Positions 36,301-47,653 of a DNA stretch of 64,000 bases are shown in pieces. Source of the stretch: Haliotis asinina (Eukaryota > Mollusca > Gastropoda > Lepetellida > Haliotidae). A model generated the notes under the pieces. That model saw only the letters and a list, made by a program, of their open reading frames with translations. It did not search any database and had not been told where the DNA came from. Position 1 is the stretch's first letter. The number at the start of each line of letters is the position of its first letter. Position numbers and translations under genes: made by a program. The stretch lies in assembly GCF_037392515.1 (NCBI RefSeq), contig NC_090281.1, positions 47,158,645 to 47,222,644 of the forward strand, read 5' to 3'.

Positions 36301-37335
36301 AAAAAAGCCTCAGGGAGATCTGAGAGTCCGCCAGTTTCTCCAACTCTACCCGACCCTCCTTCGTTTTCGTTTGATAGACTACACAGAAAAGAGAGCAGCA
36401 TTGCCTCACCATACTATTACGAACAAGGAAACCATCAGCCGTTAAAGGAAGATGGCCACAGCTCTACAGATCCCAAGTCGTATATGCAACTAGCGCAACC
36501 CCCGACTTCAGCTACTGATATATGCAACGCTCACAGACACCAGACACCAGCTGAAACCAATCCTTGCTGTTTTACGAGACCAGAGAAGGGATCACCATGC
36601 TCCACCAGTCATGAGTTCTCTATTGGGCAGGTACCTCAAGACAGCTTGGTAGGATCTGTTCATGAACGAGGTGATTCCTGCCAAGATAAATCCTCGGGTT
36701 CGTTAGGTGTAGATATAACTATCCTAAACAGAGACACCTGCCGTGATGACAGCATGGAAAGAATGAACCAAGCGTCGGCAAGTAAACTTGAAAAAATCAA
36801 AGAAGCTGACGACGCTTTTCGAGGTGCAATACCAAAGGCCAGCGACCGGTGCTCATTCGATCCCACACTTAGATATCCCCCGAACTTCAACTTTCCAACT
36901 GTAGATCAGCAGAATTCAAAAGATTCCACCTCGGCCTCTGAGATGCCTCCATGGACAATCAGCCAACACAACACAGTCGACGAGACACTGAAGACGATTC
37001 GTCCGCAAAGCCATTTCCATGACAAATACAAACAGGCAATAACCCGCCTACAAAACTCCGTTATTGCAGAGAAGGAGAATGTCCCCCGAGAAGTTACATC
37101 AATGTACAGACCACATACAATGTACAGACCAGGCAACGTCTTCAACATGGGTGCAGGAAACTTGTACAGTGGGACTGCATGTAATAGGGTACAGAAACGT
37201 ACATCGTCTTCCCCAAGCTCCAGCTCTTCGGGTGTTTGTAGCAGGAGTGCCTCAGAACATGACGAGAGAAGACACGAGAACACGGCCCATTGTACACAGC
37301 CGGGCTGTTTGTGTTCTCTAAAACACTTCAAGTAG
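27348..37335 (+). CDS. NB-ARC/TPR STAND ATPase, complete coding region in nine exons
   Basis: Coding exons: 27363-27533, 28799-29845, 30124-30280, 30435-30579, 31560-31669, 32205-32324, 33540-33680, 35164-35275 and 35697-37335. All have GT-AG ends, every phase fits, and they sum to 3642 nt (1213 codons plus stop). The first exon begins at 27348 after CTTTTCCAG, so there is an upstream untranslated exon. A TAA in frame at its first base fixes the ATG at 27363. Domains: an Asp-rich start; NB-ARC at about residues 15-230 with Walker A GPPMVGKS; RNBS-B-like FTIITTQKTF; a GLPL-type CMGLPPLAM; a winged helix at about 240-350; TPR-type helices at about 407-860; then a long Ser/Pro-rich, probably disordered tail. 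Known: STAND ATPases are nucleotide switches that oligomerise on sensing a ligand. Odd: the Walker B position reads HFFVLLKCESF with no acidic pair, and there is no N-terminal death-fold domain. Inferred role: cytoplasmic immune-type receptor or scaffold. Confidence 0.88.
27715..28018 (-). repeat. SINE-C copy with inverted flank
   Basis: Read on the minus strand it has GGTAAGGCGGCTGACTTTG and later GGGTTCGAATCCCGG, an A-box and B-box pair resembling a type II (Leu/Ser) tRNA. At 27905-28018 a second part lies in the opposite direction, so the whole forms a large palindrome bounded by ACATATGTTA. It lies in intron 1 of the NB-ARC gene. Confidence 0.8.
28020..28221 (+). repeat. SINE-A copy, sense, 5' truncated
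   Basis: It matches from CAGGTGGTCAGGCTCGCTGA through CTGGATTGTCTGGTCCAGAC to an ACTC run of about seven units. Confidence 0.9.
28488..28590 (+). repeat. Possible tRNA-derived SINE head
   Basis: TTTAGCCCAGTGGTCTAGAG followed about 60 bases later by GTGGTTCGAATC resembles RNA polymerase III A and B boxes. It is not a foldable intact tRNA. It lies in intron 1 of the NB-ARC gene. Confidence 0.45.
29925..30123 (+). repeat. Two decayed copies of the exon 3 acceptor region
   Basis: Two units of about 90 bp precede NB-ARC exon 3 and match its boundary. Both carry CTCCTGTACTT then a CAG- or CA-like end, followed by CTAGTTAAGTGTTTCCCTGA or its variant. The first keeps a CAG acceptor followed by ATGGCCATGTCT but has an in-frame TAG shortly after. 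They are relics, not exons. Confidence 0.8.
31290..31550 (+). repeat. Pyrimidine-rich CCTGTCTTGCC repeat
   Basis: Loose 10-12-bp units run up to the acceptor of NB-ARC exon 5 and amount to a polypyrimidine tract of about 250 bases. The 127-codon open frame across it is partly real exon (31560-31669) and partly repeat. Confidence 0.8.
31960..32204 (+). repeat. 25-bp repeat running into NB-ARC exon 6
   Basis: Units of GCAGAACACTATTATGTATT type, with GTGAC at the end. An early unit reads GCAGAGCACTATGATG, close to the exon boundary ATAGAGCACTATGACG, so the exon start looks like one more unit of the array. Confidence 0.8.
32325..33019. other. NB-ARC intron 6, no feature seen
   Basis: AT-rich intronic sequence. 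No repeat family or exon was recognised. Confidence 0.5.
33020..33524 (+). repeat. Tandem repeat, unit about 80-90 bp
   Basis: Units contain GACTCAAGTTCGATAACTCC and TTGTACTGATACCATTGTGT, with two alternating versions that suggest a higher-order pair. The last unit ends about 15 bases before the acceptor of NB-ARC exon 7. Confidence 0.9.
33716..33848. mobile_element. Foldback element with a hammerhead-like core
   Basis: Arms of about 38 bases, AAACTAAAAATGCTTTATGG and its inverse, pair almost perfectly. The loop on the minus strand contains CTGAAGAAGAGAC, then GTCTCGAAACGTTGTG. It lies in intron 7 of the NB-ARC gene and has no coding content. Confidence 0.75.
34195..34925 (+). repeat. Tandem repeat, unit about 25-29 bp
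   Basis: About 26 loose units of CTGTGACCTGGCTGGTCCTT with AAACT. It is intronic to the NB-ARC gene. A 100-codon minus-strand frame is a by-product. Confidence 0.9.
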
Positions 37336-37439
37336 AGAAAGGCATGAGGCATTTATTGAACGTTCTTAATCGGACAGATGTGGACGACGATTCCTTGGAA
37401 GTGTGACTTCCGAAACTGATACCCTGAGCCACAATTCTG

Positions 37440-38055
37440 TTACGTGTCCTGGACGTAGGACTTCAGTTGCTGATATCATGGACTAAACTTCATACAAAGG
37501 TGTGTGCTGGGAGCGTAACTCCAATTGCTGATATCTTGAACTATATACTTCATGCAAAGTTGTGTGTTGGGAGTGTAACTTCAGTTGCTAATATCTTGGA
37601 CTAAACTTCACACAAAGGTGTGTGTTCGGAGTGTAACTTCAATTGCTGATATCTTGGGATACATGTATATACTTCATACAACGTTGTATGCTTGAAGTGT
37701 AACTTCGATTTTTGATTTCTTGGACTATATACTTCATACAACGCTGTATACTGGAAGTGAAAGTTGAATTGCTGATATCCTTGACTATATACTTCATACA
37801 ACGTTGTATGCTGGAAGTGTAACTTCGATTGCTGATATCTTGGACTACATACTTCATACAAAGTTGTATGCTTGAGGTGTATACTTCATACGACGTAGTA
37901 TGCTGGAAGTGCAACTTCGATTGCTGATATCTTGGACTATATACTTCATACGACGTAGTATGCTGGAAGTGTAACTTCGATTGCTGATATCTTGGACTAT
38001 ATACTTCATACAACGTAGTATGCTGGAAGTGTAACTTCAATCTTGGACTATACAC
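37440..38055. repeat. Minisatellite, unit about 60 bp, 3' of the NB-ARC gene
   Basis: About ten units contain GTATGCTGGAAGTGTAACTT and GATTGCTGATATCTTGGACT. It begins about 100 bases after the stop codon, so it may be part of the 3' UTR. Minus-strand open frames here are by-products. Confidence 0.92.
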
Positions 38056-38059
38056 TTAA

Positions 38060-38965
38060 TTCACATGGTGTGTAACATGAGTGAGTCAGATTTAGTGTGT
38101 GTCAGTGTAGGGTCACAGTCAGGTAGACTGTGACCCTAAACTGACACACACTAAATCAGCGTTTGTCAGTGTCAAGAACAGTGTGTGTTGGTGTCAGGTA
38201 CAGTGTGTGTCAGTGTCAGGTACAGCGTGTGCCTGTGGCAGGTAGAATATGTGTTAGTGGTAGGTACACTGTGCGTCAGTGACAGATGTAGTCTTGGTCA
38301 GTGCTAGGTACAGTGGGTCAGTGTCAGACACAGTGTTTGTAAGTGTGTGTCAGTGTCAGGTACAGTGTGTGCCAGTGTGTATCAGTGTGAGGCACAGTGT
38401 GTCAATGTCAGATACAGTGTATGTCAGTGTGTGTTAGTGTGTGTCAGTGGGAGGTACAGTGTGTGTTAGTTTGTGTCAGTTGTCAGGTAAGTGTGTTTCA
38501 GTGTCATATGCAGAGTTTGTCATTGTCAGGTACAGTATGTGTCAGTGTCAGGTACACTGTGTGTCAGTGTCAGGTGCAGTGTGTGTCAATGTAAGGTACA
38601 TTGTGTGTCAGTGTTAGGTACAACATGTCACTGTCAGGTACAGTGTGTGTCAGTGTCAGATGCTGAGTTTGTCAGTGTCAGGTGCAGTGTGTGTCAGTGT
38701 CAGATACAGCATGTCAGAGTCAGGTACACTGTGCGTCAGTGTCAGGTGCAGTGTGTGTCAGTGCCACGTACAGCATGTCAGTGCTAGGTCCAGTGTGTGT
38801 CAGTGTCAGATGCAGAGTTTGTCAGTGTCAAGTGCAGTGTGTGTCAGTGCCAGGTACAGCATGCCAGTGTCAGATGCTGAGTTTGTCAGTGCCAGGTGCA
38901 ATGTGTGTCAGTGTCAGGTAGACATTGTGTCGGTGTCATGTACAATGTGTGTCAGTGGTTGAGCC
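38060..38965. repeat. 20-21-bp minisatellite, GTGTGTCAGTGTCAGGTACA
   Basis: About 40 imperfect units. It generates four overlapping Cys/Val/Ser-rich open frames that should not be annotated as proteins. Confidence 0.95.
38087..38157. repeat. Near-perfect palindrome, arms about 32 bp
   Basis: GATTTAGTGTGTGTCAGTGT, then GGGTCACAGTC, is followed after a very short centre by its inverse. It could extrude as a cruciform at the edge of the minisatellite. Confidence 0.92.
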
Positions 38966-40145
38966 AAATCATGGCTTTCACCATGATTGTGCTGTCCCGG
39001 CGGCGAGAAACATGTGCGACTACGTACGTGACAGAAACGCTGTAATCAAGTTGTGTTGAACGTCAGTTATGTTGACTACAGGGCTTGTTTTTCTTGTCTC
39101 TATGATAATGTCGGTGAGCAGTTAGGCTGTCAAGGCTGTCGTATGTGAAAAATAGTTTTACACATGGTTACATTAAGAAATTGACCTTTTTAAGAGACGA
39201 GGATCACTTCAACACAGTGTGGACATGGGTATACCCTGTGTGATGTAAAACCTAGGCACCATTGGTTTTCTGTATAATTCACTAGATCCAGCTGGCAACG
39301 TTGTACATGTTGCTGAAAGCTGAACCTTTCAAGAATCTCTTTTTATACAACAATCCCGTTCTCTAATGTTACTGGAGGGATATGAAAACATAAAAATGTT
39401 CATTGAACAATCATGCAATCATGAATTATGAATCATTTATTCATCAATCGATTCAGTATCATCAAACAAAGATGTGGGGACATCCCTTAAGCCTCAAGCG
39501 TCAGGTCAAACCCACCTTCTGGCTCCCCTTGTCAGATGACGGAAGTGCAGACATTCGGAATGTTTGCGGTCTAAACATGCGAACTCAGTAAAGTGACGAA
39601 GTATTGCTAACGACCGAAATCGTCACAACCACATTCTGTCTCTTGCTTCGATGAGCTAAACAATTCATGTAATTTCCATGTAATTCCATGTAATTTCCAT
39701 GTAATGTGGGACATACATTACACATTCCAAAGTGTTCTTTTTATTAGTATTTCTTTCCTTCAAATGAGAACTCCAGTCTGAAAATGTTACCAATAACCTC
39801 GAGACAACTGCTCTCCAGCTATTTCATGTACAAAAATATAGACTTCCCGCTGTTCATGTCATTGGAGTTCGCGCAAAGGTCGGTCTGACAGGACCTGAAA
39901 CTGGATATCCGCAGATCTTTATTTTGTGATAACGAGGCCAAAGGACTTGCCCTATTATGAGAATAGCGAAACATAAACCTGTTTGTATATGTTGTTTCAG
40001 TTTTCGGTATCTGCGCCTGCAGTGTGCGCATGTGTAAATGAGTGAGTGCACGAGTGCGTGTGTACGCCTCAGGGTGTTACCATTTCAGTGGAATCTAAGA
40101 GCACGGAAACGATGCTAACAAACCGAGAGAGAACACGGATTCGAA
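38966..40145. other. No gene recognised
   Basis: Short open frames without domains; a fourfold TTCCATGTAAT repeat occurs near 39668-39705. Confidence 0.5.
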
Positions 40146-40159
40146 CTCTAGATGTCGAC

Positions 40160-40215
40160 AAAATGTTACCTGGTTCAACCACTGTATTGTCTGGTCCCGA
40201 CTCGATTGTTTACAG
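40160..40215 (+). repeat. SINE-A fragment
   Basis: CCACTGTATTGTCTGGTCCC followed by GACTCGATTGTTTACAG matches the family just upstream of its tail, in sense orientation. Confidence 0.75.
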
Positions 40216-40338
40216 TAGGGGCAGAGACTCGACCCTTACATGTACCCTGCCGAGTTATCTCACCATACGCTATATGCACGTCGTTTGGAAATTAAATCAC
40301 TGCAATGCAGGTGAAAAGACGGCTCTTGAGGAAGACGG
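40216..40338 (+). CDS. Possible orphan Ig-like exon
   Basis: A TTTACAG acceptor lies inside a SINE-A fragment. The following 123-nt frame reads GRDSTLTCTLPSYLTIRYMH and then VVWKLNHC, and ends at GACGG followed by GTAAAT. The Cys and Trp spacing resembles the B and C strands of an Ig-like V domain. No partner exons were found, and an accident of sequence is possible. Confidence 0.25.
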
Positions 40339-40559
40339 GTAAATATCATCCATCCATCGATCCATCCATGCTTGCATCCATCAATCATCGGCATAAAAAT
40401 TAGGACATTTGAAAACTATACCACTATTCTAATAGCCTTGTTGTTCGATACAGAGACGAACGTTTACGAATTCGTATGGTTCCTATCAATGCCCGCTAGA
40501 GGGAGTTGTTCCAGCAAGATAGTGCCAGGCTTCAGACATGACGCTATTCAGTATCAGAA

Positions 40560-40795
40560 TAAAAACATAATAGTGCTTCCAAATCGCCCCAACTCAACCA
40601 GGTCACGCACTTATGGGATTATCTCCGACGACGTGTACGTGAACGTCAATCGGCATTAACTGCCATAGACATTGTAAGGGACTGGCCACAAGATCTAGTT
40701 CAAAGACTTTTTCAGACAGGTTTGCAGAACGGTTTGGAGGGGCTCATTGTGGTCAAAACAGATCTTGAAGCCAACGCCCAAATGGGAATGGACGC
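40560..40795 (+). pseudogene. Tc1/mariner-type transposase C-terminal relic
   Basis: The frame SPQLNQVTHLWDYLRRRVRE and then RQSALTAIDIVRDWPQDLVQ matches the end of Tc1-type transposases, where an (I/V)EHLWD motif follows the last catalytic acid. Upstream in another frame is FRHDAIQYQNKNIIVLP, which fits the preceding HDNARPH region, so a frameshift separates them. The rest of the gene is missing. Confidence 0.75.
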
Positions 40796-41364
40796 CTTTA
40801 TTTGAATTCTGATTCAGAATTACATTTGTAATCTCACTCAGTTAGCGTATTAAATTCCTGAAGATAAGCCTATGCGTTTCTTTTTAGGACAGTATATAAA
40901 TACTGGGCTAACTCAATGTTGACTTTTTTTAAAAATAATGGGGGTAAAAAAATAACCAAGAAGTAGGCATACTTATGGGGACCAATTGTGCTCCGCTCTG
41001 TGGAGCTGTTATTTCATGCATATAAATCAGAAGTTCTGCTTGGGTTAGCAATATCAAAACACGGCAATTCGGTCAAACAGTTTAACCTAAGCTTCAGGCA
41101 CCCAGATATCGTTCAGTGACCATCAAATAGCCAAATGCCTCCCACTGATGCACTCCCCTGAAACCTGCACATGAAATTACATTTTTTTGAGGTGCCTTTT
41201 ACCCTTATACCTACGGTGGATACCAAAAATGAAATACTATAATAACCAAAGAATAACACTGAGAAAGAATATTGAGCGAACATTATACATTACATAAGCT
41301 TTATGACTGAATAACACATATGTTCGTTATGATTCCCAACCACATGCGTCCTCGTACAAAAAGT
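40796..41364. other. No gene recognised
   Basis: AT-rich sequence; may include the remainder of the Tc1 relic's noncoding end. Confidence 0.5.
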
Positions 41365-41450
41365 TGTCGATCACTGTATTGTCTGGTCCAGGCAGGATTG
41401 TTCACAGACCTACGCCATATAGATGGAATATTGCTGAATGCGGAGATAAA
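41365..41450 (+). repeat. SINE-A fragment, 3' part
   Basis: CGATCACTGTATTGTCTGGT and then ATGGAATATTGCTGAATGCG match the family's 3' half in sense orientation. Confidence 0.8.
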
Positions 41451-41644
41451 AAACAAACAATCAAAATGATGATAACATTACTGAAGACGCCACAAACACA
41501 TACTCAGGTTAAGGTGTCCAGTCAATCAGCACTGTTTTAGCATTCCTGAAGGATGTGGAAAAGGTTTTCTGTCGTTTCTATTTTATCACCTGGCTACATT
41601 CCAGATTCGAACTGATCAAAATACTTTTGAAGTGGTTGGGACTG

Positions 41645-41806
41645 TGAGTGACGTTAGTTTTACGCCGCCCTTAGCAATATTCCTGCAATATCATGGTGAC
41701 TGACACCAGAAATGGACTCCATACAAAACAGACCCACGTGGGAATTCGAACCCGGGTCTTCGGAGTAACGAGCAAACGCTTTATCCACTAGGCTACTAGG
41801 TTGTGA
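41645..41806 (-). repeat. SINE-B copy
   Basis: It has TTAGTTTTACGCCGCCCTTA on the left and GAACCCGGGTCTTCGGAGTA with CGAGCAAACGCTTTATCCAC on the right. Confidence 0.9.
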
Positions 41807-41919
41807 TAAACTGTTCTCACTGTGGTTTTGTTGCAGATCAACACGTGACTATTTCAAGTGGCCAAATACATCATTTTAGGGCAATATTCTTTTAGAATCG
41901 GGGCTAAGGCAAGCAACCA

Positions 41920-41952
41920 CACACACACACACACATACACACACACAGAGAC

Positions 41953-42015
<63 letters not shown>

Positions 42016-42078
42016 TACATACATACATACATACATACATACATACATACATACATACATACATACATACATACATAC
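41920..42078. repeat. (CA)n and (CATA)n microsatellite
   Basis: A CA run passes into about 17 CATA units. Long Cys/Val/Tyr/Met open frames on the minus strand and Thr/His frames on the plus strand are artefacts. Confidence 0.97.
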
Positions 42079-42184
42079 GCATGAAAGTCTTCATCTGAGC
42101 GAAATAATCTTAAGTTAACCTCCACTTCCCCTGACGTCACCTTCCACTCAGGGACACCAGAGACAATCTGCTCCTTGCTCTCCA

Positions 42185-42365
42185 CATACGAGCATGGTGA
42201 GAACTGTTCCAAATACTCGAAGGGCCTTCAGCTCAGGGACACACATGGTGAGAACTGTTCCAAATACTCGAAGGGCCTTCAGCTCAGGGACACACATGGT
42301 GAGAACTGTTCTAAATACTCGAAGTGCCTTCAGCTCAGGGACACACTTGGTGAGAACTCTTCCAA
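42185..42365. repeat. About 51-bp tandem repeat, three and a half units
   Basis: Units carry GGTGAGAACTGTTCCAAATA and CTTCAGCTCAGGGACACAC; the first two full copies are identical. The unit is 17 codons, so frames stay open on both strands. Confidence 0.92.
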
Positions 42366-42730
42366 AGGAAGCTGTCAAAAGACCACCCATCTCCCAGTCG
42401 TCTATACCTTCACAATTGTGTAACAGGTTGTACAGCCTAACACACGCAATATTTCCACTTTACGACTGGTGACATGCTGAAAATCATTAACAATATCCCT
42501 TCAAATCTTTGAGGAGTTTTGTTTTTCAAATAAAAAAACGACCTTCAGTTTTGACGTTCCACATCGCATCAAACGTATTCGTTGACCAAATCTACCATGA
42601 CGAAAAGTAATTTACCGCGACTGGCAAGTGGTGAAACAAACTACAATCGTTTGTACATCTATAGAAGTGGAGCTCCGTGTTGTGAGCTGGCACCACTGAG
42701 TTACTAGAGCTGAGTTACAAGGACTGACCC

Positions 42731-45605
42731 ATGATGTGGTCAACGTTTATAGTAGGATCCTTATATCTTATCCTCGTGTCGGGGTTTGAGTTTCCGCGCA
42801 GAGTAGCTGTATTTCAACCTCCAACGTTCACTACATCGGTGAAACAAGGCCAGATTCAGAAGAAACAAGGTATTTAGCTTGGTTGTAAGGTCATAAGTTG
42901 CTTGCGAAAACTGAAAACAAATCCCGCCATAATCCATAGATAACTGATCCAGTGCAGAATATATACACACAGATACTTTGGTAAGAGTGAGTGAGTTTAG
43001 TTTTACGCCCCACTCAACCAAATTCCAGCTGTATGGTGGCGGTCTGTAAATAATCTCAGACAGTCCAGTGATCAACAACATCGATCTGCGCAATTGGGAA
43101 CCGATGAGATGTGTCAACCAAGTCAGTGAGCCTGACTACCCGATCCCGTCAGTTGCCTCCTACGACAAGCATAGTCGCCTTTTATGGCAAGCATGGATTG
43201 CTGAAGGCCAATTCTACCCAGGGACCTTCACGGGTCCTTTGGTTAAAATGGCTTGGGATAGTCAAGTTCTATCCCTGTAAATCTGAATAACAGTAACGTT
43301 GTAATGATATCCACATTTCCCTATAAAACAATGCTGATATGTACATGAAATATGAGTTTATATATCTGTTTATAGTAGAAAAATGTTTGCAAGAAGAAAT
43401 ATCCGAACTCATCTTTTATGTATTTGTTACACACCTGGCGTGTTTGGCACCGTATCCTGTGGCATGGTTTCTCATGTATGACAATGTAGCATGTGGTGTA
43501 AGCTCTCATGTGTGACACTGTACGATGGCATGGGTGTCACGTGTGACACTACAATGGATTCTCGTGTGGCTCGGTTCAGTGTAGGGTGGGTTCTCATGTA
43601 CAACACTGTATCCCGTGGCGTCGGTTCCCATGAGTGACACTGTATCGTGTGGCGTACGTTCTCGTGTGTGGCACTGGACCATAATGGCCAGGTTCTCATC
43701 TGTGACACTGCAGCATAGGGTGTGGATTATATGTGATTTTGTACCATTGGTGTTTTTACCTCTTACTCACTAAGCCATTCAGGAGCAAAACTTTCGAAAC
43801 GCTAATGTCTTTCTGATCTTTCTGAGAATGTCACGGACCCAAATGGGTGGCCGTTTCGGAATACAACATTTGAGGATATTTACAAGATTTGTTCTGCTTG
43901 TCATTGTCGGCCGTAATCAGAGGAGGTGGGGCGGCAGGTATCAGCCTTGTCAGACCGAGTTACAGCCATCCTGAGTAATGTTAGCGCTCTGAAGGATCAG
44001 CAGAGGGAAAAAGGTGAGATATAATGTAAAAACACACAAACTCAGGATACGCTAACATTACTAAAACACATATCATGCGCGTTAGAGTGAGTGAGTGAGT
44101 GAGTGAGCGAGCTAGCGAGCGAGTGAGTTTGGTTTACACCGCACTCAGCAATATCCCAGCTACATGGCGGTCAATAATCTGTAAATAATCGAGTCTGGAC
44201 CAGACATTCCAGGGATCAACTGCATGAACATCGATCTGCGCAACTGGAAACCGAACACATGCGTCACCCAAGTCACCGAGACCACCCGATCCCGTTAGTC
44301 GTCTCTTAAGACAAGCATAGTCGTCTTTTATGGCAAGCATGGGTTGGTGAAGACCTATTCTACCGAGGTCGCGCGCGTTTGAGTGTCACACTGCGTAGTA
44401 TCTACCGGGCTTAAATACCCAACGTCGGATGTGTTGCATATTCTATATAGCACTGTATCTGTGATACCTGTGATGTATACACATGTACCTCATAATGTAT
44501 ATGGCACTGTGCCTTGGTATGTATACCTACCTCATGTTGTGTATAGCACTGTACCTGTGATACCTGTGATATATACATATAATGTATGGAGAACTGTACC
44601 TGCGGTAATTATCTAACTATGTGTACCTCATACTGTGTATAGCACACTGCCTGTGATACATGTAATATATATACATATTGGGAAGAGCACAGTACCTGCG
44701 ATAATTATGTATACCTCATATTGTGTATCGCACTGTACTCGTGATAATTATATACATGTATGTATTCCAGAGGAATCTTTGCGCAATGACATCAACAACA
44801 AACTGGAAAATATCACATCGATGTTCCACTCTGAGGTCCAAAGGCTAAGTGAAGGTTAGTGAAGGTGCTCTCAGGACTACTGTAAACCACTTAACTGCAA
44901 GACCATGGTCTCAATCATCCAGACTACTGCCACTGAGACGTGCAGGAATCTATTTACCTCAATTCAGATATCAGATTCCCCAGGTCATACCAGGCCTGTG
45001 TTTTTGTTTCTTGCATCACAATGAAACGTCAGAGATCCACATCTACATATCAACGTGTCCTACTGTCATACCTGTGGAACACAACCATGCACTACATCTC
45101 ACATGGCTATTCATTACATCTAACACAACCATGCACTACATCTCACATCGCTATTCATTACATCTAACACAACCATTCACTATATCTCACATGGCTATTC
45201 ATTACATCTAACACAACCATGCACTACATATCACATCGCTATTCATTACATCTAACACAACCATGCACTACATCTCACATGGCTATTCATTACATCTAAC
45301 ACAACCATTCACTACATCCCACATGGCTATTCATTACATCTCACATGGCTATTCATTACATCTCACATGACCAATCACCACACACTATAGCATAATGATG
45401 TCTTATTCCTCTTTAAGGAAGAGATTAGTACAGTAATACTGTTAGTCAGTGTGGTTCTGTTCATTTCAGAAATAAAGCAGGCGGATGAAGAAACCAAGAG
45501 CAGTCTAGAACTTGTGAAACAACAAACAAACAATCTCACGAGAATGGTTGATAAACGTGGGCCGGAAGAAGGTGAGAACATCAGTGTAGTATCATACACA
45601 CATAC

Positions 45606-45675
<70 letters not shown>

Positions 45676-47614
45676 TACATCAGTTTATGTGTAAACATTA
45701 CCTTTAGTCTATAGTCAGTATGTATTATTTTGCAACATCTGGTTTAGGACTGTTGACTGAAGTAAATGGCTACATTTGTACTTGTCAGTAAATCTTTTTA
45801 TGGGTAGTATATTTTACCTTGCCAACAGTGACACTTTCAAACACCGTCTCAGACTACTGCAGTACACTGATTTTGTGAAGAAAAGGACATATCAAGTTTC
45901 AATCTCTGAATCTTTAATGTATGAATCTGAATTCAGTATTCGCATGAATTTACTACTATGCCATCTGACAAATCATAACCCGCAGCTCCCAAGACATGTG
46001 GCCCCGCCAACTACGAACTCCTCCCCTCTGTGAACATGTGTATTCGACTGAGTGCTCCGACAGACACACTCGCCTGGTACATCAGTGCGAGTAGTTGTCA
46101 GTCTGAGGGTGGTCGCCTTGTCAACCTCGACAGCGTCAAGAAACAGGTCGCTGTGATGAAATATGTGCAAAGCATTGGGGAGAAAACGTCTGATGCCGGT
46201 AAACTGACATTTATATACCATTAAGAAAGGTAGGAGATATTCCATTTTGCGAGCATAATACTCGCCAATGCAAAAGCTTATGAGAAAAAGTAATATCTAT
46301 CCATACAGATGTACCATTTCCAAAGGAACGGAATAACTTGTCACATTTTCCCTTACTTTTTCTTCATCATCTGTGTCCTTCATGGCTTCATCAGTTGCCT
46401 TTTATCAATCTTGTAAATCCAATATCCCCTACCTTTTGCAAATGGTATATTTCTGTAGTTATAATAAAACTGTCAAGGCAAGCTATACATCAATCTTGTC
46501 AACTCGAAACAGATTCCATATTGCTCAAAAGTAGACGTTTGAAGTGAGTGAGTGAGTTTAGTTTAGATTGCACTCAGCAATATTCCAGCAACATGGCGGT
46601 GGTCTGCAAATAATCGAGTCTGGACCAGGCTATCCAGTAATCAACAACATGAGCAACGATCTGCGCAATTGGGAACCGATGGCATGTGTGTCAACCACGT
46701 CAGCGAGCATGACTACCCGATCCCGTTAGTCGCCTCTTACGCCAAGCATAATCGCCTTTTATGATGGTTTGGTGTGAAATCAGTGATAACAACACATGTT
46801 TGTGAAATGTCCTGAGTCCGTGAAGAGAGTAACTGAAAAGAGGTGGGGCTGTTCCAGAAAGAACAAATGAAAAGGTAGCGTTGGTGTTTTGTTTTTAGTC
46901 CAAGGGGGATTCCTTGAACACGTAGGTATTTCTGTTGTACATTCAAGATAACGGCTGAAGAAGCAGTGATTAAAAGCCATCATGGCCAAACAATACATGC
47001 CAGTACTGCACAGATAGTAGGATTTGTTTGTGGAAAATGTGTCATTGTGGAGAATGCTGAGTGATGGCGTGCACTGGACTGGACTCGTGGCTGTCTAATC
47101 GTGGAATCTGATAAGATTCGGACATCTGCTTGCCTTTACGCAGTAGTCCTTGACCACCAGATGTAAATGTAGGACGTGTTGGTTCTGACAGCCTTTACAC
47201 AGGAGACATGACCACCAGATCTAAATGTAGGGTGTGTTGGTTCTGACAGCCTTTACACAGGAGACATGACCACCTATTGTATTACTTTTTGTTACCTTGA
47301 ATTTTCTAATTTGAGGTGAATATTATAGTTTATATGAAATATATATGTTGAAGTAGTTTCAGTATATTTTGATAAGTGACAAGAAACGCGTTACCCAGAT
47401 CAAGCAAACACTATAAACATAAACCCAATGGAGCTGCAAGTCTGCACATAAACAATCTGGTACTTCCTGTACTTTGCCCTTATCGGAAGTCATTTAGAAC
47501 CTATCGACAATAACACTGACTATCGACGCATCGATGCTATCGTTCCTATCATCGATTACTTGCTACTGGTGACTCAACAAATACAATTCATCGATAGTAC
47601 GATGCATCGTTACA

Positions 47615-47653
<39 letters not shown>

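Noticed and set aside
38397..38962. Four overlapping Cys-Val-Ser-rich plus-strand frames that look like small Cys-rich secreted proteins
   Set aside because: They arise from a 20-21-bp minisatellite and have no start context, splice sites or unique sequence.
41854..42212. Long Cys/Val/Tyr/Met or Thr/His-rich open frames
   Set aside because: They are translations of CA and CATA microsatellites.
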